From BS750m-G69 sp964441235 (GTDB taxonomy: Bacteria > Fidelibacterota > UBA2242), in assembly GCA_964441235.1 (NCBI GenBank), contig CAYTUQ010000010.1, forward strand, positions 1-64,000: a stretch of DNA of 64,000 nucleotides, read 5' to 3'. Both the position numbers and the translations under genes were made by a program. Each line of letters starts with the position of its first letter. Within the stretch, counting starts at the first letter, position 1. Positions 36,010 to 43,449 of the stretch are shown here, piece after piece. Under the pieces are notes generated by a model, which saw only the letters and a list, made by a program, of their open reading frames with translations, was not told the origin of the DNA and did no database searches.

Positions 36010-37127
36010 TGAGTGATATTCAACAATATGCCTATTGGATGGCTTTAGCCCATTTACCAAAATGGCGAACGGAAAAAATAAATCGTTTAATTGTGGAAAT
36101 TCTACACGAACGAAATATGTCCTTTTCTGAATTTTTTGAGATGGATCAAAAAAGTTGGTCAGAAGAATTTCAGTTCAATTCAAAAGAATTAAATGATCTG
36201 GATACAGCAAAATCCGAACTTCCCAATTATTCTTTTCTCGTTGAAGATTTACTAAATCAGGGCTTTGAATTAATTCCAATAGATGCCGATGATTACTCAC
36301 CCACCCTAAAAAATAATTTAAAACTGAAATATGCCCCGCCTTTACTTTACACTAAAGGAAACAAAAGTTTACTGAAAGAATCATCCATTGCTATCGTTGG
36401 TTCACGAAACGCTTCTGATATTTCTTTGGAATTCACAAAGAATATTGCTAAAAATACTGTTAAGAACTTTCAGGTTGTCGTCAGCGGTTTTGCGAAAGGC
36501 GTTGATCGAACAGCATTAGAAGAAACTTTAGCCGCATACGGTAGAAGCATCATTGTTCTGCCGCAGGGGATTATGACTTTTGCCAGTGGTTTTAAGAAAT
36601 ATTATTCCCGGATAATTGAAGGTGATATCCTGATTTTAAGCGCTTATCACCCCAAAGCGCCCTGGTCCGTCGGACTTGCAATGGGACGAAATGCTTACAT
36701 TTACGGTTTAGCGGATAAAATCTATGTAGCCGAATCTGATGTAAAAGGCGGAACCTGGTCAGGTGTGGTTGACGGCTTGAGAAAAAACAGGGAAATCTAT
36801 GTTCGCAAACCAAACCCTGGTGAAAATAACGCTAATGATTTATTGATTTTAAAAGGCGCGACGCCGGTAAGTATTAATGGCGATATCGTACAAAAAGAAG
36901 AATTAGAGAATTTTGAAGAACGGGTGAAAAACGTTCTTTCATCCAAACCGTTAACCGCAAGTGAAATAAAAGATAAAATTCATATTGATATTGATACGCG
37001 AAAACTATCGTCTATGCTTTCTGAATTGGCATTTGTTGTTAAGGAAAAGGGAAATAGTAAAAACCGTTTCAGGCTTAAGAATTCAGAGGTTGTTCAAACA
37101 AATTTATTTGATTCACGTGATATCTAA
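36009..37127 (+). CDS. DprA/Smf-like DNA-processing protein
   Basis: The 372-aa protein has the DprA Rossmann-like domain at about residues 95-300: SIAIVGSRNASDISLEF, then VVVSGFAKGVDRTALEETLA and GRSIIVLPQGI. The N-terminal helical part and a C-terminal winged-helix-like tail (LTASEIKDKIHIDIDTRKLS) are also present. DprA binds single-stranded DNA and loads RecA during transformation. Here it is translated one base after the RecQ-PRTase fusion and is not near the other competence genes, so it may be a specialised paralogue working with that helicase. Confidence 0.88.
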   Translation: MSDIQQYAYWMALAHLPKWRTEKINRLIVEILHERNMSFSEFFEMDQKSWSEEFQFNSKELNDLDTAKSELPNYSFLVEDLLNQGFELIPIDADDYSPTLKNNLKLKYAPPLLYTKGNKSLLKESSIAIVGSRNASDISLEFTKNIAKNTVKNFQVVVSGFAKGVDRTALEETLAAYGRSIIVLPQGIMTFASGFKKYYSRIIEGDILILSAYHPKAPWSVGLAMGRNAYIYGLADKIYVAESDVKGGTWSGVVDGLRKNREIYVRKPNPGENNANDLLILKGATPVSINGDIVQKEELENFEERVKNVLSSKPLTASEIKDKIHIDIDTRKLSSMLSELAFVVKEKGNSKNRFRLKNSEVVQTNLFDSRDI

Positions 37128-37133
37128 TCCCCA

Positions 37134-37172
37134 CTATACCCCACGGCAAACCGCCGTCGGTGAGTTTTTTCA
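37134..37172 (+). promoter_or_regulatory. hairpin behind the recQ/dprA-like pair, terminator or decayed attC
   Basis: ACGGC-AAACC-GCCGT followed by CGGTGAGTTTTTTC forms a short hairpin with a T-run, which would end the recQ/dprA transcript. The right half GGTGAGTTTTTTC closely resembles the right arm of the attC-like site at 41145-41215 (GGTGAATTTTTTC before GTTAGG), so it may instead be the remains of a cassette recombination site. Confidence 0.4.
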
Positions 37173-37335
37173 ATAAAAGAATAAAACCGGGAATGTTGGT
37201 TCTTTCTGTAAACCTATTTTTATATATTTTTTAATAAAACAATTGCGTACTTCAAGTTAGACCGCCAAAATGGTGAAATACTAATAAATGGTATCATTAT
37301 AGATAAAAATAACTTGATAATTCTTTTGGTAAATA

Positions 37336-37352
37336 GTACATTTGGAATGTAC
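37336..37352. promoter_or_regulatory. operator palindrome before the Phd/PIN pair
   Basis: GTACATTTGGAATGTAC is a perfect 7-bp palindrome with a 3-nt centre, 19 bp before the antitoxin start. Type II antitoxins of the Phd/YefM family repress their own operon through such sites, so it is the likely operator. Confidence 0.6.
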
Positions 37353-37371
37353 AGTAGGAAAGGTAATACAT

Positions 37372-37602
37372 ATGCAAACAATTGCAGTAAATGAATTAAG
37401 AGCGAATTTAATGAAGGTCTTAAAAAAAATTGAATATGGAGAAAGTCTTGATATTACCTCTCAAGGTAAAGTCGTTGCTAAACTAGTACCTCCTGAATAT
37501 AGTAGAGAAAAAGCAAGAAATAAACTAAAGGAAATTAGAAAGAGAGCTGTAATACATGATGTAATTTCTTCCATCGATGTTGAATGGGAGACAATGCAAT
37601 AA
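37372..37602 (+). CDS. Phd/YefM-type antitoxin of a PIN toxin pair
   Basis: I start at ATG 37372 because RBS AGGAAAGG lies just before it and the operator palindrome lies upstream; a longer frame would run through the operator. The 76-aa protein begins MQTIAVNELRANLMKVLKKI and continues DITSQGKVVAKLVPPEYSR, typical of Phd/YefM antitoxins. Its stop overlaps the toxin ATG as TAATG. Confidence 0.88.
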   Translation: MQTIAVNELRANLMKVLKKIEYGESLDITSQGKVVAKLVPPEYSREKARNKLKEIRKRAVIHDVISSIDVEWETMQ

Positions 37603-38102
37603 TGATAACTGTAGACACCCATATCATTATTTGGGATGCTTTGAAACCGGAATTGCTAAGTGAAAAAGCAAAAAGTGAATTGGAACGAGCAAACCAAACA
37701 GATGGGATTATTTTCTGCGATATTTCTCTTTGGGAAATTGCAATGCTGATTAAGAAGAAAAGAATAGAAATTGATGTCCCATATCTTGAATTCATAGATT
37801 TAGTTAAAGCTTCAAATAATTACATTTTTCAAGAAATAACTCCAGAGATTGCTGAATTATCTGCCAATTTAACATTAGATATTAATTCAGACCCAGCTGA
37901 TAGATTAACCCTACTACGTCATTTAGTACTTTTGTATACAATATGTTGTTTGTATATGTTAATGTTAACCAAACATATAGTGCTATATCTTATAAGTTAC
38001 GTTGTAGGGTTAATTAGCGACACTTCTCTTATTTCCAATACTACACTAATCACAGCTGATAAAAACCTAAGAAAATCGAAAGAATTAAGAACAATATGGT
38101 AA
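37602..38102 (+). CDS. PIN-domain (VapC-like) toxin with an in-frame mobile insertion
   Basis: The frame of 166 aa begins MITVDTHIIIWDALKPELLS with the first PIN acidic residue (VDTH), then ISLWEIAMLIKKKRIEID and NSDPADRL with the later acidic site, ending TLITADKNLRKSKELRTIW. PIN toxins of this type are about 130 residues. The excess is a 105-bp insertion at 37908-38012 that adds 35 hydrophobic codons (LLRHLVLLYTICCLYMLM...) between DPADRL and ISDTSLI without breaking the frame. The insertion lies in the helix after the catalytic Asp, so the ribonuclease is probably dead or membrane-prone. Without it the protein reads as a normal VapC. Confidence 0.85.
   Translation: MITVDTHIIIWDALKPELLSEKAKSELERANQTDGIIFCDISLWEIAMLIKKKRIEIDVPYLEFIDLVKASNNYIFQEITPEIAELSANLTLDINSDPADRLTLLRHLVLLYTICCLYMLMLTKHIVLYLISYVVGLISDTSLISNTTLITADKNLRKSKELRTIW
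37908..38010. mobile_element. 103-bp MITE in the PIN toxin gene, TA target duplication
   Basis: The element begins ACCCTACTACGT (37908-37919) and ends ACGTTGTAGGGT (37999-38010), inverted repeats matching at 11 of 12 positions, flanked by TA on both sides. Removing it with one TA rebuilds the toxin codons for DRLIS. TA duplication and short terminal repeats fit non-autonomous relatives of Tc1/mariner/IS630 transposons. It has no ORF of its own; its length plus TA is 105 bp, so it happens to keep the frame. Confidence 0.85.
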
Positions 38103-38122
38103 AGGCGGTATAACATTCGTTG

Positions 38123-38153
38123 ACGTTACACCCCTCTGGCGGGGTAACGTTTT
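38123..38153 (+). terminator. terminator-like hairpin behind the PIN toxin
   Basis: ACGTTAC-ACCCC, a 6-nt loop, then GGGG-TAACGT and TTT form a strong stem 20 bp after the toxin stop. It probably ends the TA transcript. Confidence 0.6.
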
Positions 38154-38540
38154 AACCTGTTGTCTTACATATCCGTAGGACATAATTCAAAGATTTTCGC
38201 TCTTTTATAATTCAAACTTATTTCTAATGTTTCTTGAAAAAAACAACGGCATACATCACCTATGTCCGTTAGAAGGATAAAATTCAAAATGTAAATATTT
38301 TTTCTATAACTGAAGTTCCCCCGAAATTGGAAATCCCTTATAACGCATTTTTTATCTTTACTCAACGCCAGACGCTGGAATAGTCCGGAATTAATCTGCC
38401 GCCGCAGTTCCCGAACCGACCAGTTATCCAAATAACTCTGATTTTTTTAAAATTGGCGTTCGAGATTGTCCTTGATTTTCAGTAATTCTAGTAATATGAC
38501 CAATTTAATATTTGTGACCGTGTTCCACTTTTTTACAATT

Positions 38541-38590
38541 ATCCTGACAGTGCCAGGATTATCGGGTGGATTGAGCGAAAAAGGAAATAG
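38541..38590 (+). pseudogene. short RND-exporter C-terminal fragment
   Basis: AGGATTATCGGGTGGATTGA here equals bases of the exporter-tail pseudogene near 31860-31880, and the frame reads RIIGWIERKRK to TAG at 38588. Only the last codons remain. It is a third copy of this tail, after the intact exporter and the fragment at 31565-31891. The region 38154-38735 around it has no gene. Confidence 0.6.
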
Positions 38591-38735
38591 TATCCGGCAT
38601 TCAGTATCCAGTATCAAATTTCATCCATGCTTCTCCCGCTCGGGCGGTCACAAAGGACTCATAGGAGAACATACATGACAAGAATTTCTAATTTCTAATT
38701 TCTAATATCAGTCGGTACGGTTATTCACTTAGGAC

Positions 38736-38764
38736 TTGACAATAGAATCATAAAAGAGTAAAAT
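38736..38764 (+). promoter_or_regulatory. sigma-70-type promoter before the cassette-like region
   Basis: TTGACA (38736-38741) and TAAAAT (38759-38764) are spaced by 17 bp. It points into the run of single-ORF units from 38945 onward, the place where an integron would have its cassette promoter. Confidence 0.55.
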
Positions 38765-38804
38765 ATTAGCGTAATGACTATAGATGAACAAAAGCGAATA
38801 GACA

Positions 38805-38869
38805 TTTCTCGATTGAGAAACATTGCTAAAAAGTTTCTCTATATAGACATTTATTTCTCGATAGAGAAA
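38805..38869. promoter_or_regulatory. pair of identical-style palindromes TTTCTCGAT(T/A)GAGAAA
   Basis: Two 16-bp palindromes, TTTCTCGATTGAGAAA (38805-38820) and TTTCTCGATAGAGAAA (38854-38869), 33 bp apart, are each preceded by AGACAT, with a related half-site TTTCTCTATATAGACAT between them. The arrangement looks like a tandem operator just after the promoter at 38736. A 33-codon ATG frame (38774-38875) runs through them but has no protein character. GTTAGGT at 38906-38912 matches the integron core GTTRRRY. Confidence 0.5.
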
Positions 38870-38944
38870 CTATGAAATGAATTAACGTTTGCAAGTTAAA
38901 AATATGTTAGGTTTAATAAAAATGAATAAATGATATAGGTATAT

Positions 38945-39346
38945 ATGAAAATGAAAAGATCTTTAGGAATAACGATAATTGGATGGTATTTCATCGTTCA
39001 GGGATGGATAGCACTCGGACAGTACGGTGATATTGGTAATTTTGCATTAGTTCTTGTAGCTTTATTTGTATGTATTGGCATCGGCTTGCTCAAACTATTT
39101 AACATTGCAAGAATTGCCGCTATACTTTTATTTGTTATTCTATCCTGTTATTCTTTATTTCTCACCATTAATTTATCAAGTCAATATTCAGACTCTATGA
39201 TTGTAGGGAAAGCCATATCCATGCTTATATTTAGTACGGTGTTATTAATTATATTCTTGTTTTTCTTTACAAGGCCTAATATTAAAAACCAATTCAAAGA
39301 AAAAAGTAGTTCAAAAAATAAAAATAATGGGTCTGTTAATTCATAA
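38945..39346 (+). CDS. small four-span membrane protein
   Basis: The 133-aa protein has about four hydrophobic segments (near 7-25, 29-48, 51-72 and 85-110), then a charged tail KEKSSSKNKNNGSVNS. I recognise no family. It lies alone, plus strand, 33 bp after a GTTAGGT core and before a 190-bp element, in the style of a gene cassette. Confidence 0.65.
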   Translation: MKMKRSLGITIIGWYFIVQGWIALGQYGDIGNFALVLVALFVCIGIGLLKLFNIARIAAILLFVILSCYSLFLTINLSSQYSDSMIVGKAISMLIFSTVLLIIFLFFFTRPNIKNQFKEKSSSKNKNNGSVNS

Positions 39347-39372
39347 TAGAAAATTTTACATATATTGACAAT

Positions 39373-39562
39373 GATAAGCCGACCGCAGGCGGTCGGCTTA
39401 TCGGCACGGGAGTTGTTGGCTCACTCCATGAAAGTCCGCCTGCGGCGGCCTATCAATGTCGTTCGAGCCGACCCCGCCTACGGCGGCTACGTCCTGTACT
39501 CGCATCTGAGAGAAATCCTTTCTCTCCTTGCTGCGTACAGGATGCGGCTCAACTCCCGTGCC
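39373..39562 (+). mobile_element. 190-bp GC-rich non-autonomous element, copy A
   Basis: The unit starts with a 30-bp palindrome GATAAGCCGACCGC-AG-GCGGTCGGCTTATC, then GGCACGGGAGTTG, a 134-bp core, and ends CAACTCCCGTGCC, the inverse of the 13-mer. An identical 190-bp copy in the opposite orientation lies at 54168-54357, inside an ATPase gene. Its G+C content is far above that of the genome. It carries no gene long enough to be a transposase. The right end abuts GTTAGCAC, close to the integron-type core sequence. Confidence 0.85.
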
Positions 39563-39595
39563 GTTAGCACAATAAAATGAAGAGGCAGATATAAA

Positions 39596-40174
39596 TTGTC
39601 ATTAGTATATCGAAATTATAAAAATCAGGAATTCTATCTTCATAAATCTTTAACAAAAAAAGGTAATCCCAAATATTACTTTTCTACTAAGAAAGAAGGA
39701 GAACTTGTTGATTATATTCCTGACGGATATGAAATATACGAAAATCCAAATGGGCAGGTTTTTTTAAGTAGAATACAACCAAAGCTTATTACTGATGATG
39801 AAAAGAGCATTGTTTTAAATGGAATGTACAAATATTCGGATGTAAATATATTTAAAATTGATGTAAAGAGAGATATAATAAACATTTATACTCCTGATCA
39901 AGATATTGAAGAACTCTCAAAATTTATAGAGATGTCTCCCCTTAGAAGAAAAAATAGAGATAAAGATAACATAATTAATCAAGTAGTTCATTATTCACCT
40001 GTTTTACAATTTATATTAGTTGATAGTTCAATGAGGCATTTTATAACAAGAAGATATTGTTATTTAGGTTCAATAGATGATTGGATTGAGATCGGACAAA
40101 TTGGAATACTATCAGATTTAGTGAAGAAATATGTAAAGCATATTGGTAAAGATTCATATTATGATTTAGATTAA
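39596..40174 (+). CDS. hypothetical protein in a cassette-like unit
   Basis: The 192-aa protein starts at TTG with AGAGGCAG 11 nt before. It begins SLVYRNYKNQEFYLHKSLTK, has YFSTKKEGELVDYIPDGYEI next, and is rich in lysine and aromatic residues without a signal peptide or membrane span. I believe similar hypothetical proteins occur in accessory regions, but no function is known to me. It is followed directly by an attC-like site, so gene and site form one cassette-like unit. Confidence 0.7.
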   Translation: MSLVYRNYKNQEFYLHKSLTKKGNPKYYFSTKKEGELVDYIPDGYEIYENPNGQVFLSRIQPKLITDDEKSIVLNGMYKYSDVNIFKIDVKRDIINIYTPDQDIEELSKFIEMSPLRRKNRDKDNIINQVVHYSPVLQFILVDSSMRHFITRRYCYLGSIDDWIEIGQIGILSDLVKKYVKHIGKDSYYDLD

Positions 40175-40184
40175 AAAAATAAGG

Positions 40185-40318
40185 TGCTAACCATCTCATG
40201 CACCCGACAGCGAACGCAGTTGCATGATTGGAGGGATTTAGAGTTTGGGAATCATTAGTGAAAGAGTTAAAGGTTTACTGATTTAAGTTCGCTGCGGGTG
40301 ATGAAGTTTCCGTTATCT
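40185..40318 (+). other. attC-like recombination site 1
   Basis: TGCTAAC (40185-40191) and GTTATC (from 40312) form the outer boxes. Inside, CACCCGACAGCGAAC (40201-40215) pairs with GTTCGCTGCGGGTG (40287-40300) with one unpaired A, the extrahelical base expected of integron attC sites. The loop of about 70 nt has no gene. It lies 10 bp after the stop of the 192-aa ORF, where attC sites normally sit. Confidence 0.65.
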
Positions 40319-40363
40319 GCCATTATTAAAGGTATGAAGGTAGATTTGTGAGAGGAGTTTTAT

Positions 40364-41149
40364 ATGGAACAGTTTAATCAAAAAAATTATTGGACATGGA
40401 GGAAAATATTGACGGGTTTAGGAGTTATATTAATCTTGATTATTATCTACTTTGTAAATAGAGACTCCACGAATTTGCCAGAACAGATTAAGAAACACCC
40501 AAAAGAGACAAAATTATTAGAAGACGAAGCTCGTGAAGCAGTTTCATCTATGGACCAGGATGATATAAATCTGATGGAAGAACTCACTCAAAAGGCAATT
40601 AATCTATTACCCGATGATGAAAAACAACAGCTCATATCCTTGCAACTTCGGTTCAATGAATATAGTTATGATGCCCTAACAGAAAACGAAATAAATACAA
40701 TGCAACAGTTAAACAAAAAAGCCATTGGTTTATTATCCACAGAAGATAATCTAAAACTAAGCAAGATATTTGAAAGAGCCGTGGATGAAGTTCGTAAAGA
40801 TATTAAAGAACAAATTCCTAATCAAGACAACTCCCGTTTGAAAGAACTGGTGGGTAAATTGGATGACCCTGATGAAGCAGTGAGATGGAAAGCAATATTG
40901 GAATTAGAAAGGCTGGGGCCAAAGGCAAAGGAAATAATTCCAGACCTTATACGGTACTTAGAGAATGATGATTGGCGGATTAGGTATTATGCCGTTGAAA
41001 TACTGGGAATGATAGGTTCAGATGCTAAAGCTGCTTTCTCAGCTTTACAAAAGGTATCAAAAGACCCTGATTGGAAAGTTCGCAAGAGAGCTTCATGGGC
41101 ACTCGATGAAATATCAAAAAATAATAAAAAGAATAATACCGGCAGATAA
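40364..41149 (+). CDS. membrane-anchored HEAT-repeat protein
   Basis: The 261-aa protein has one span (about 12-29, KILTGLGVILILIIIYFV), an acidic helical middle, and C-terminal HEAT/PBS-lyase-type repeats (about 165-255): AVRWKAILELERLGPKAKEI, WRIRYYAVEILGMIGSDAKA and WKVRKRASWALDEISK. Such repeats are protein-binding scaffolds. RBS GAGAGGAG lies before the ATG. The stop codon lies inside the next attC-like site, the compact layout of a gene cassette. Confidence 0.8.
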   Translation: MEQFNQKNYWTWRKILTGLGVILILIIIYFVNRDSTNLPEQIKKHPKETKLLEDEAREAVSSMDQDDINLMEELTQKAINLLPDDEKQQLISLQLRFNEYSYDALTENEINTMQQLNKKAIGLLSTEDNLKLSKIFERAVDEVRKDIKEQIPNQDNSRLKELVGKLDDPDEAVRWKAILELERLGPKAKEIIPDLIRYLENDDWRIRYYAVEILGMIGSDAKAAFSALQKVSKDPDWKVRKRASWALDEISKNNKKNNTGR

Positions 41150-41215
41150 CAAAACGCTGCACCAGACCGCTATTCCGCTACGCTCCATAGCGGCAGGTGA
41201 ATTTTTTCGTTAGGT
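41145..41215 (+). other. attC-like recombination site 2
   Basis: The site starts GATAACAAAACGCTGCACC and ends GGTGAATTTTTTCGTTAGGT, with GTTAGGT (41209-41215) matching the core GTTRRRY. The arms CACC/GGTG and CCGCTAT/ATAGCGG pair with an unequal bulge (AGA against CA) between them, and the loop is TCCGCTACGCTCC. The size of 71 bp and the layout are those of common environmental attC sites. It overlaps the end of the HEAT-repeat gene by 5 bp. Confidence 0.8.
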
Positions 41216-41238
41216 TATTACTTTTACGAGGATAAAAT

Positions 41239-42252
41239 ATGAGCTATGATGCGAAACCAATCATTTTTTATAAACCTGCTATGAGTACCCCTCAGATAAA
41301 AGCAGCTATGGATTCATTTTTCAAATATTGGTTACCAAAGCATAGTTATTCGGAAGATTTAAAATTATATCATTACACGACATTAGAAGGTTTAAAAGGA
41401 ATAATAAATAGTCGTTCAATACGGTTTACCCACACAAGTACATTAAACGACCCATCAGAATTAAAATACGGAAAACAGTTAATTTTAGATATATTAAGTG
41501 ATACAATTAATAATGAGAATGAAGATAATATTAAAAATCTATTGAAGGACTTGTCAACCTTTATAAATGTATTTGATACAATATCATATCAAACTTATGT
41601 AGCCTGTTTCTGCAAATCAGAAAATTTATTAAGTCAATGGCGAAGTTATGCAGCTCAAGGTGGTGGATATAACCTTGGCTTAAGATTTCAGTCTAGTACA
41701 AAATTTTATCATGCTTTAGACGACTCCGAAAAGGAGAGTTATATAATTTTACGCAAAATGATATATGATATTGATGAGCAAAGAGAATTAGTATCAAACT
41801 ATATTTCATCTATAGTTACTAGTTCAAGTGATGCTATAAAATATTTTAGAGAACATGGTGGTGTTCCACAAGCTTGGGCATCAATTGCTGCTATGGAGTC
41901 TGTTAATATATTATTTGATTTAATGCTATCATTTAAAAACCCGGTATTTAGAGAAGAAAATGAATGGCGTCTAATTAAAGGAATGGAAGCTGAACATAGA
42001 CCTGAACTTATAAAATTTAGAGAAACCAATGAAGGTCTTGTCCCATATCTTGAAACATATATAGTGGAAGATTTAGAAGGGGAATCCACTTTTCCGCTTC
42101 GCACAATTAAATTTGGTCCCATGCTTGATGAAGCAAGAACTAAGTCTACGTTAGAACTTTTCGTGAATAAAGAAGCTGCTTTAACTAATAAAATAAAAAT
42201 CGATACAAGTAACACAATAATTTCGGGTGCAGGATATATCTTGAGAGAATAA
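41239..42252 (+). CDS. DUF2971 protein in a cassette-like unit
   Basis: The 337-aa protein has the DUF2971 opening YHYTTLEGLKGIINSRSIRF followed by THTSTLNDPSELKYG (about 48-82). Later it has VACFCKSENLLSQWRSYA and EENEWRLIKG, the usual conserved points. DUF2971 proteins are common in phage, integron and defence contexts; the biochemical role is not established. The gene starts 24 bp after attC-like site 2, so it is a third cassette-like unit. No clear attC closes it: behind it lie repeats. Confidence 0.88.
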   Translation: MSYDAKPIIFYKPAMSTPQIKAAMDSFFKYWLPKHSYSEDLKLYHYTTLEGLKGIINSRSIRFTHTSTLNDPSELKYGKQLILDILSDTINNENEDNIKNLLKDLSTFINVFDTISYQTYVACFCKSENLLSQWRSYAAQGGGYNLGLRFQSSTKFYHALDDSEKESYIILRKMIYDIDEQRELVSNYISSIVTSSSDAIKYFREHGGVPQAWASIAAMESVNILFDLMLSFKNPVFREENEWRLIKGMEAEHRPELIKFRETNEGLVPYLETYIVEDLEGESTFPLRTIKFGPMLDEARTKSTLELFVNKEAALTNKIKIDTSNTIISGAGYILRE

Positions 42253-42454
42253 ATTTCAATTAGCATATCCTAACGAATCTTTTATAGAAAGTAAAGTCAA
42301 GAACATAATTCACCGTAACCCCTAGTTTTTAACTTTTAGGGCGCCATAAAGACGGTTGAAATTTTACTAATGTCGCACTGCCTGTTTTCATAGAGGATAT
42401 TTCCAGTTTGAAAAACCATACTTATATAACAGGGATTTCTAACCGATCAGTTTT

Positions 42455-42577
42455 GCCTCAACGGAAGTCTCTGGTGAGACACCTGACGCCATATAAATAA
42501 AATAACGATAGCCGAGAAAATCTTTTATTCAGTGTCAGCGTGCACCAAAGGCGTCTCAATGTGACAAGCAGTGGTTG
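42455..42577. repeat. long direct repeat flanking a TA module, copy 1
   Basis: The 123-bp unit starts GCCTCAACGGAAGTCTCTGG, has an AT-rich centre and ends TGTGACAAGCAGTGGTTG. It recurs at 43450-43570 in the same orientation with about 93 percent identity. TGACGCC and, after the centre, a mutated GGCGTCA give it a hairpin. The two copies bracket the Phd/PIN pair at 42811-43421. DNA from 42253 to 42810 holds no other gene; it carries an ACCCCTA...TTAGGG hairpin near 42317 and CCGTTAGCAC near 42703. Confidence 0.8.
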
Positions 42578-42810
42578 AAACCATCCCATGGAATTAACGA
42601 GGTGAGCTGCTCGACAAAATTAGGTTTTGGCGATTTTACCAAAGATTTACGAATGTTAAAAGTAAATCACTTCGAAATCCGGCGTATCTCATACGTTGAC
42701 CGTTAGCACGTAACAATAGAACAACGAAATAATATAAAATCCTTTTAATTAACCATAGCATTGATTATCTTAGTTATGTTGTATGACTAAGTAATAAAAG
42801 GGGTAAAAAA

Positions 42811-43038
42811 ATGATACAAGTAAATATACACCATGCAAAGACTCACCTTTCAAGATTAATTCAAAAAGCAATTGAAGGTGAAGAAGTGGTTATAGCAAAA
42901 GGAAATAAACCGATAGTTAAATTAACGCAAATTCTAAATGTACCACAGATTAGGAAACTGGGATCTGCTCAGGGGAAAATACATATATCTGATGATTTTA
43001 ATGAGCCATTGGATGATTTTGCGGAGTATATGAATTGA
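42811..43038 (+). CDS. Phd/YefM-type antitoxin, second PIN pair
   Basis: The 75-aa protein begins MIQVNIHHAKTHLSRLIQKA and has EEVVIAKGNKPIVKLTQI, typical Phd/YefM (VapB-like) antitoxin sequence, with RBS AAAAGGGG ahead. It overlaps its toxin gene and the pair is flanked by long direct repeats. Confidence 0.9.
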   Translation: MIQVNIHHAKTHLSRLIQKAIEGEEVVIAKGNKPIVKLTQILNVPQIRKLGSAQGKIHISDDFNEPLDDFAEYMN

Positions 43039-43421
43039 AGTATATAATTGATACTCTTACACTACTTTGGATAGTTGATAATAATTCGCAATTGACTCGT
43101 ACTGCTAAGGAAATATATCTCGATGAAAATAATGAAATATTATTAAGTATCGCTAGTATATGGGAAATAGCAATAAAAATAAGTTTAAAGAAATTGATAA
43201 TTCCATGTCGTTTATCGGATTTTGTAAAAGAACATATCATTGGAAATAACATTCGGATTTTAAATATAGCATTGTCACATATATACCGACTGGAAACCTT
43301 AAAATATTACCATAGAGACCCTTTTGATCGTTTAATAATATCCCAATCTATTGAAGAAAATATCCCGATTATTAGTTCAGATAGTGAACTTGATAAATAC
43401 GAAATAGATCGAGTTTGGTAA
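43035..43421 (+). CDS. PIN-domain (VapC-like) toxin, second pair
   Basis: The 128-aa ribonuclease starts at TTG, overlapping the antitoxin stop as TTGA. It begins KYIIDTLTLLWIVDNNSQLT, has SIWEIAIKISLKKLI in the middle and HRDPFDRLIISQSIEENIPI near the C-terminus, the PIN acidic positions. DTL replaces the usual DTH after the first Asp. Length is normal, in contrast to the insertion-bearing relative at 37602. It should cleave RNA when the antitoxin is degraded. Confidence 0.9.
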   Translation: MKYIIDTLTLLWIVDNNSQLTRTAKEIYLDENNEILLSIASIWEIAIKISLKKLIIPCRLSDFVKEHIIGNNIRILNIALSHIYRLETLKYYHRDPFDRLIISQSIEENIPIISSDSELDKYEIDRVW

Positions 43422-43449
43422 GCAAGTAATGTGCTAATGAATCTGCTTC

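Noticed and set aside
36985..37176. 63-codon ORF ending in GEFFQ, resembling peptides read through attC sites
   Set aside because: It is a shadow of the DprA-like gene end; only the hairpin at 37134-37172 was kept as a possible site.
38774..38875. 33-codon ORF (MTIDEQKRIDIS...) behind the promoter at 38736
   Set aside because: It runs through the twin palindromes, whose symmetry explains the codons, and it has no RBS of note.
41022..41213. 63-codon ORF ending in AAGEFFR
   Set aside because: It is an out-of-frame reading through the HEAT-repeat gene and the attC-like site, as often seen at cassette ends.
42253..42720. A third attC site behind the DUF2971 gene using CCTAAC near 42271 and CCGTTAGCAC near 42703
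   Set aside because: The boxes are about 440 bp apart with a repeat between them and no pairing arms, so it was noted only as possible remains.
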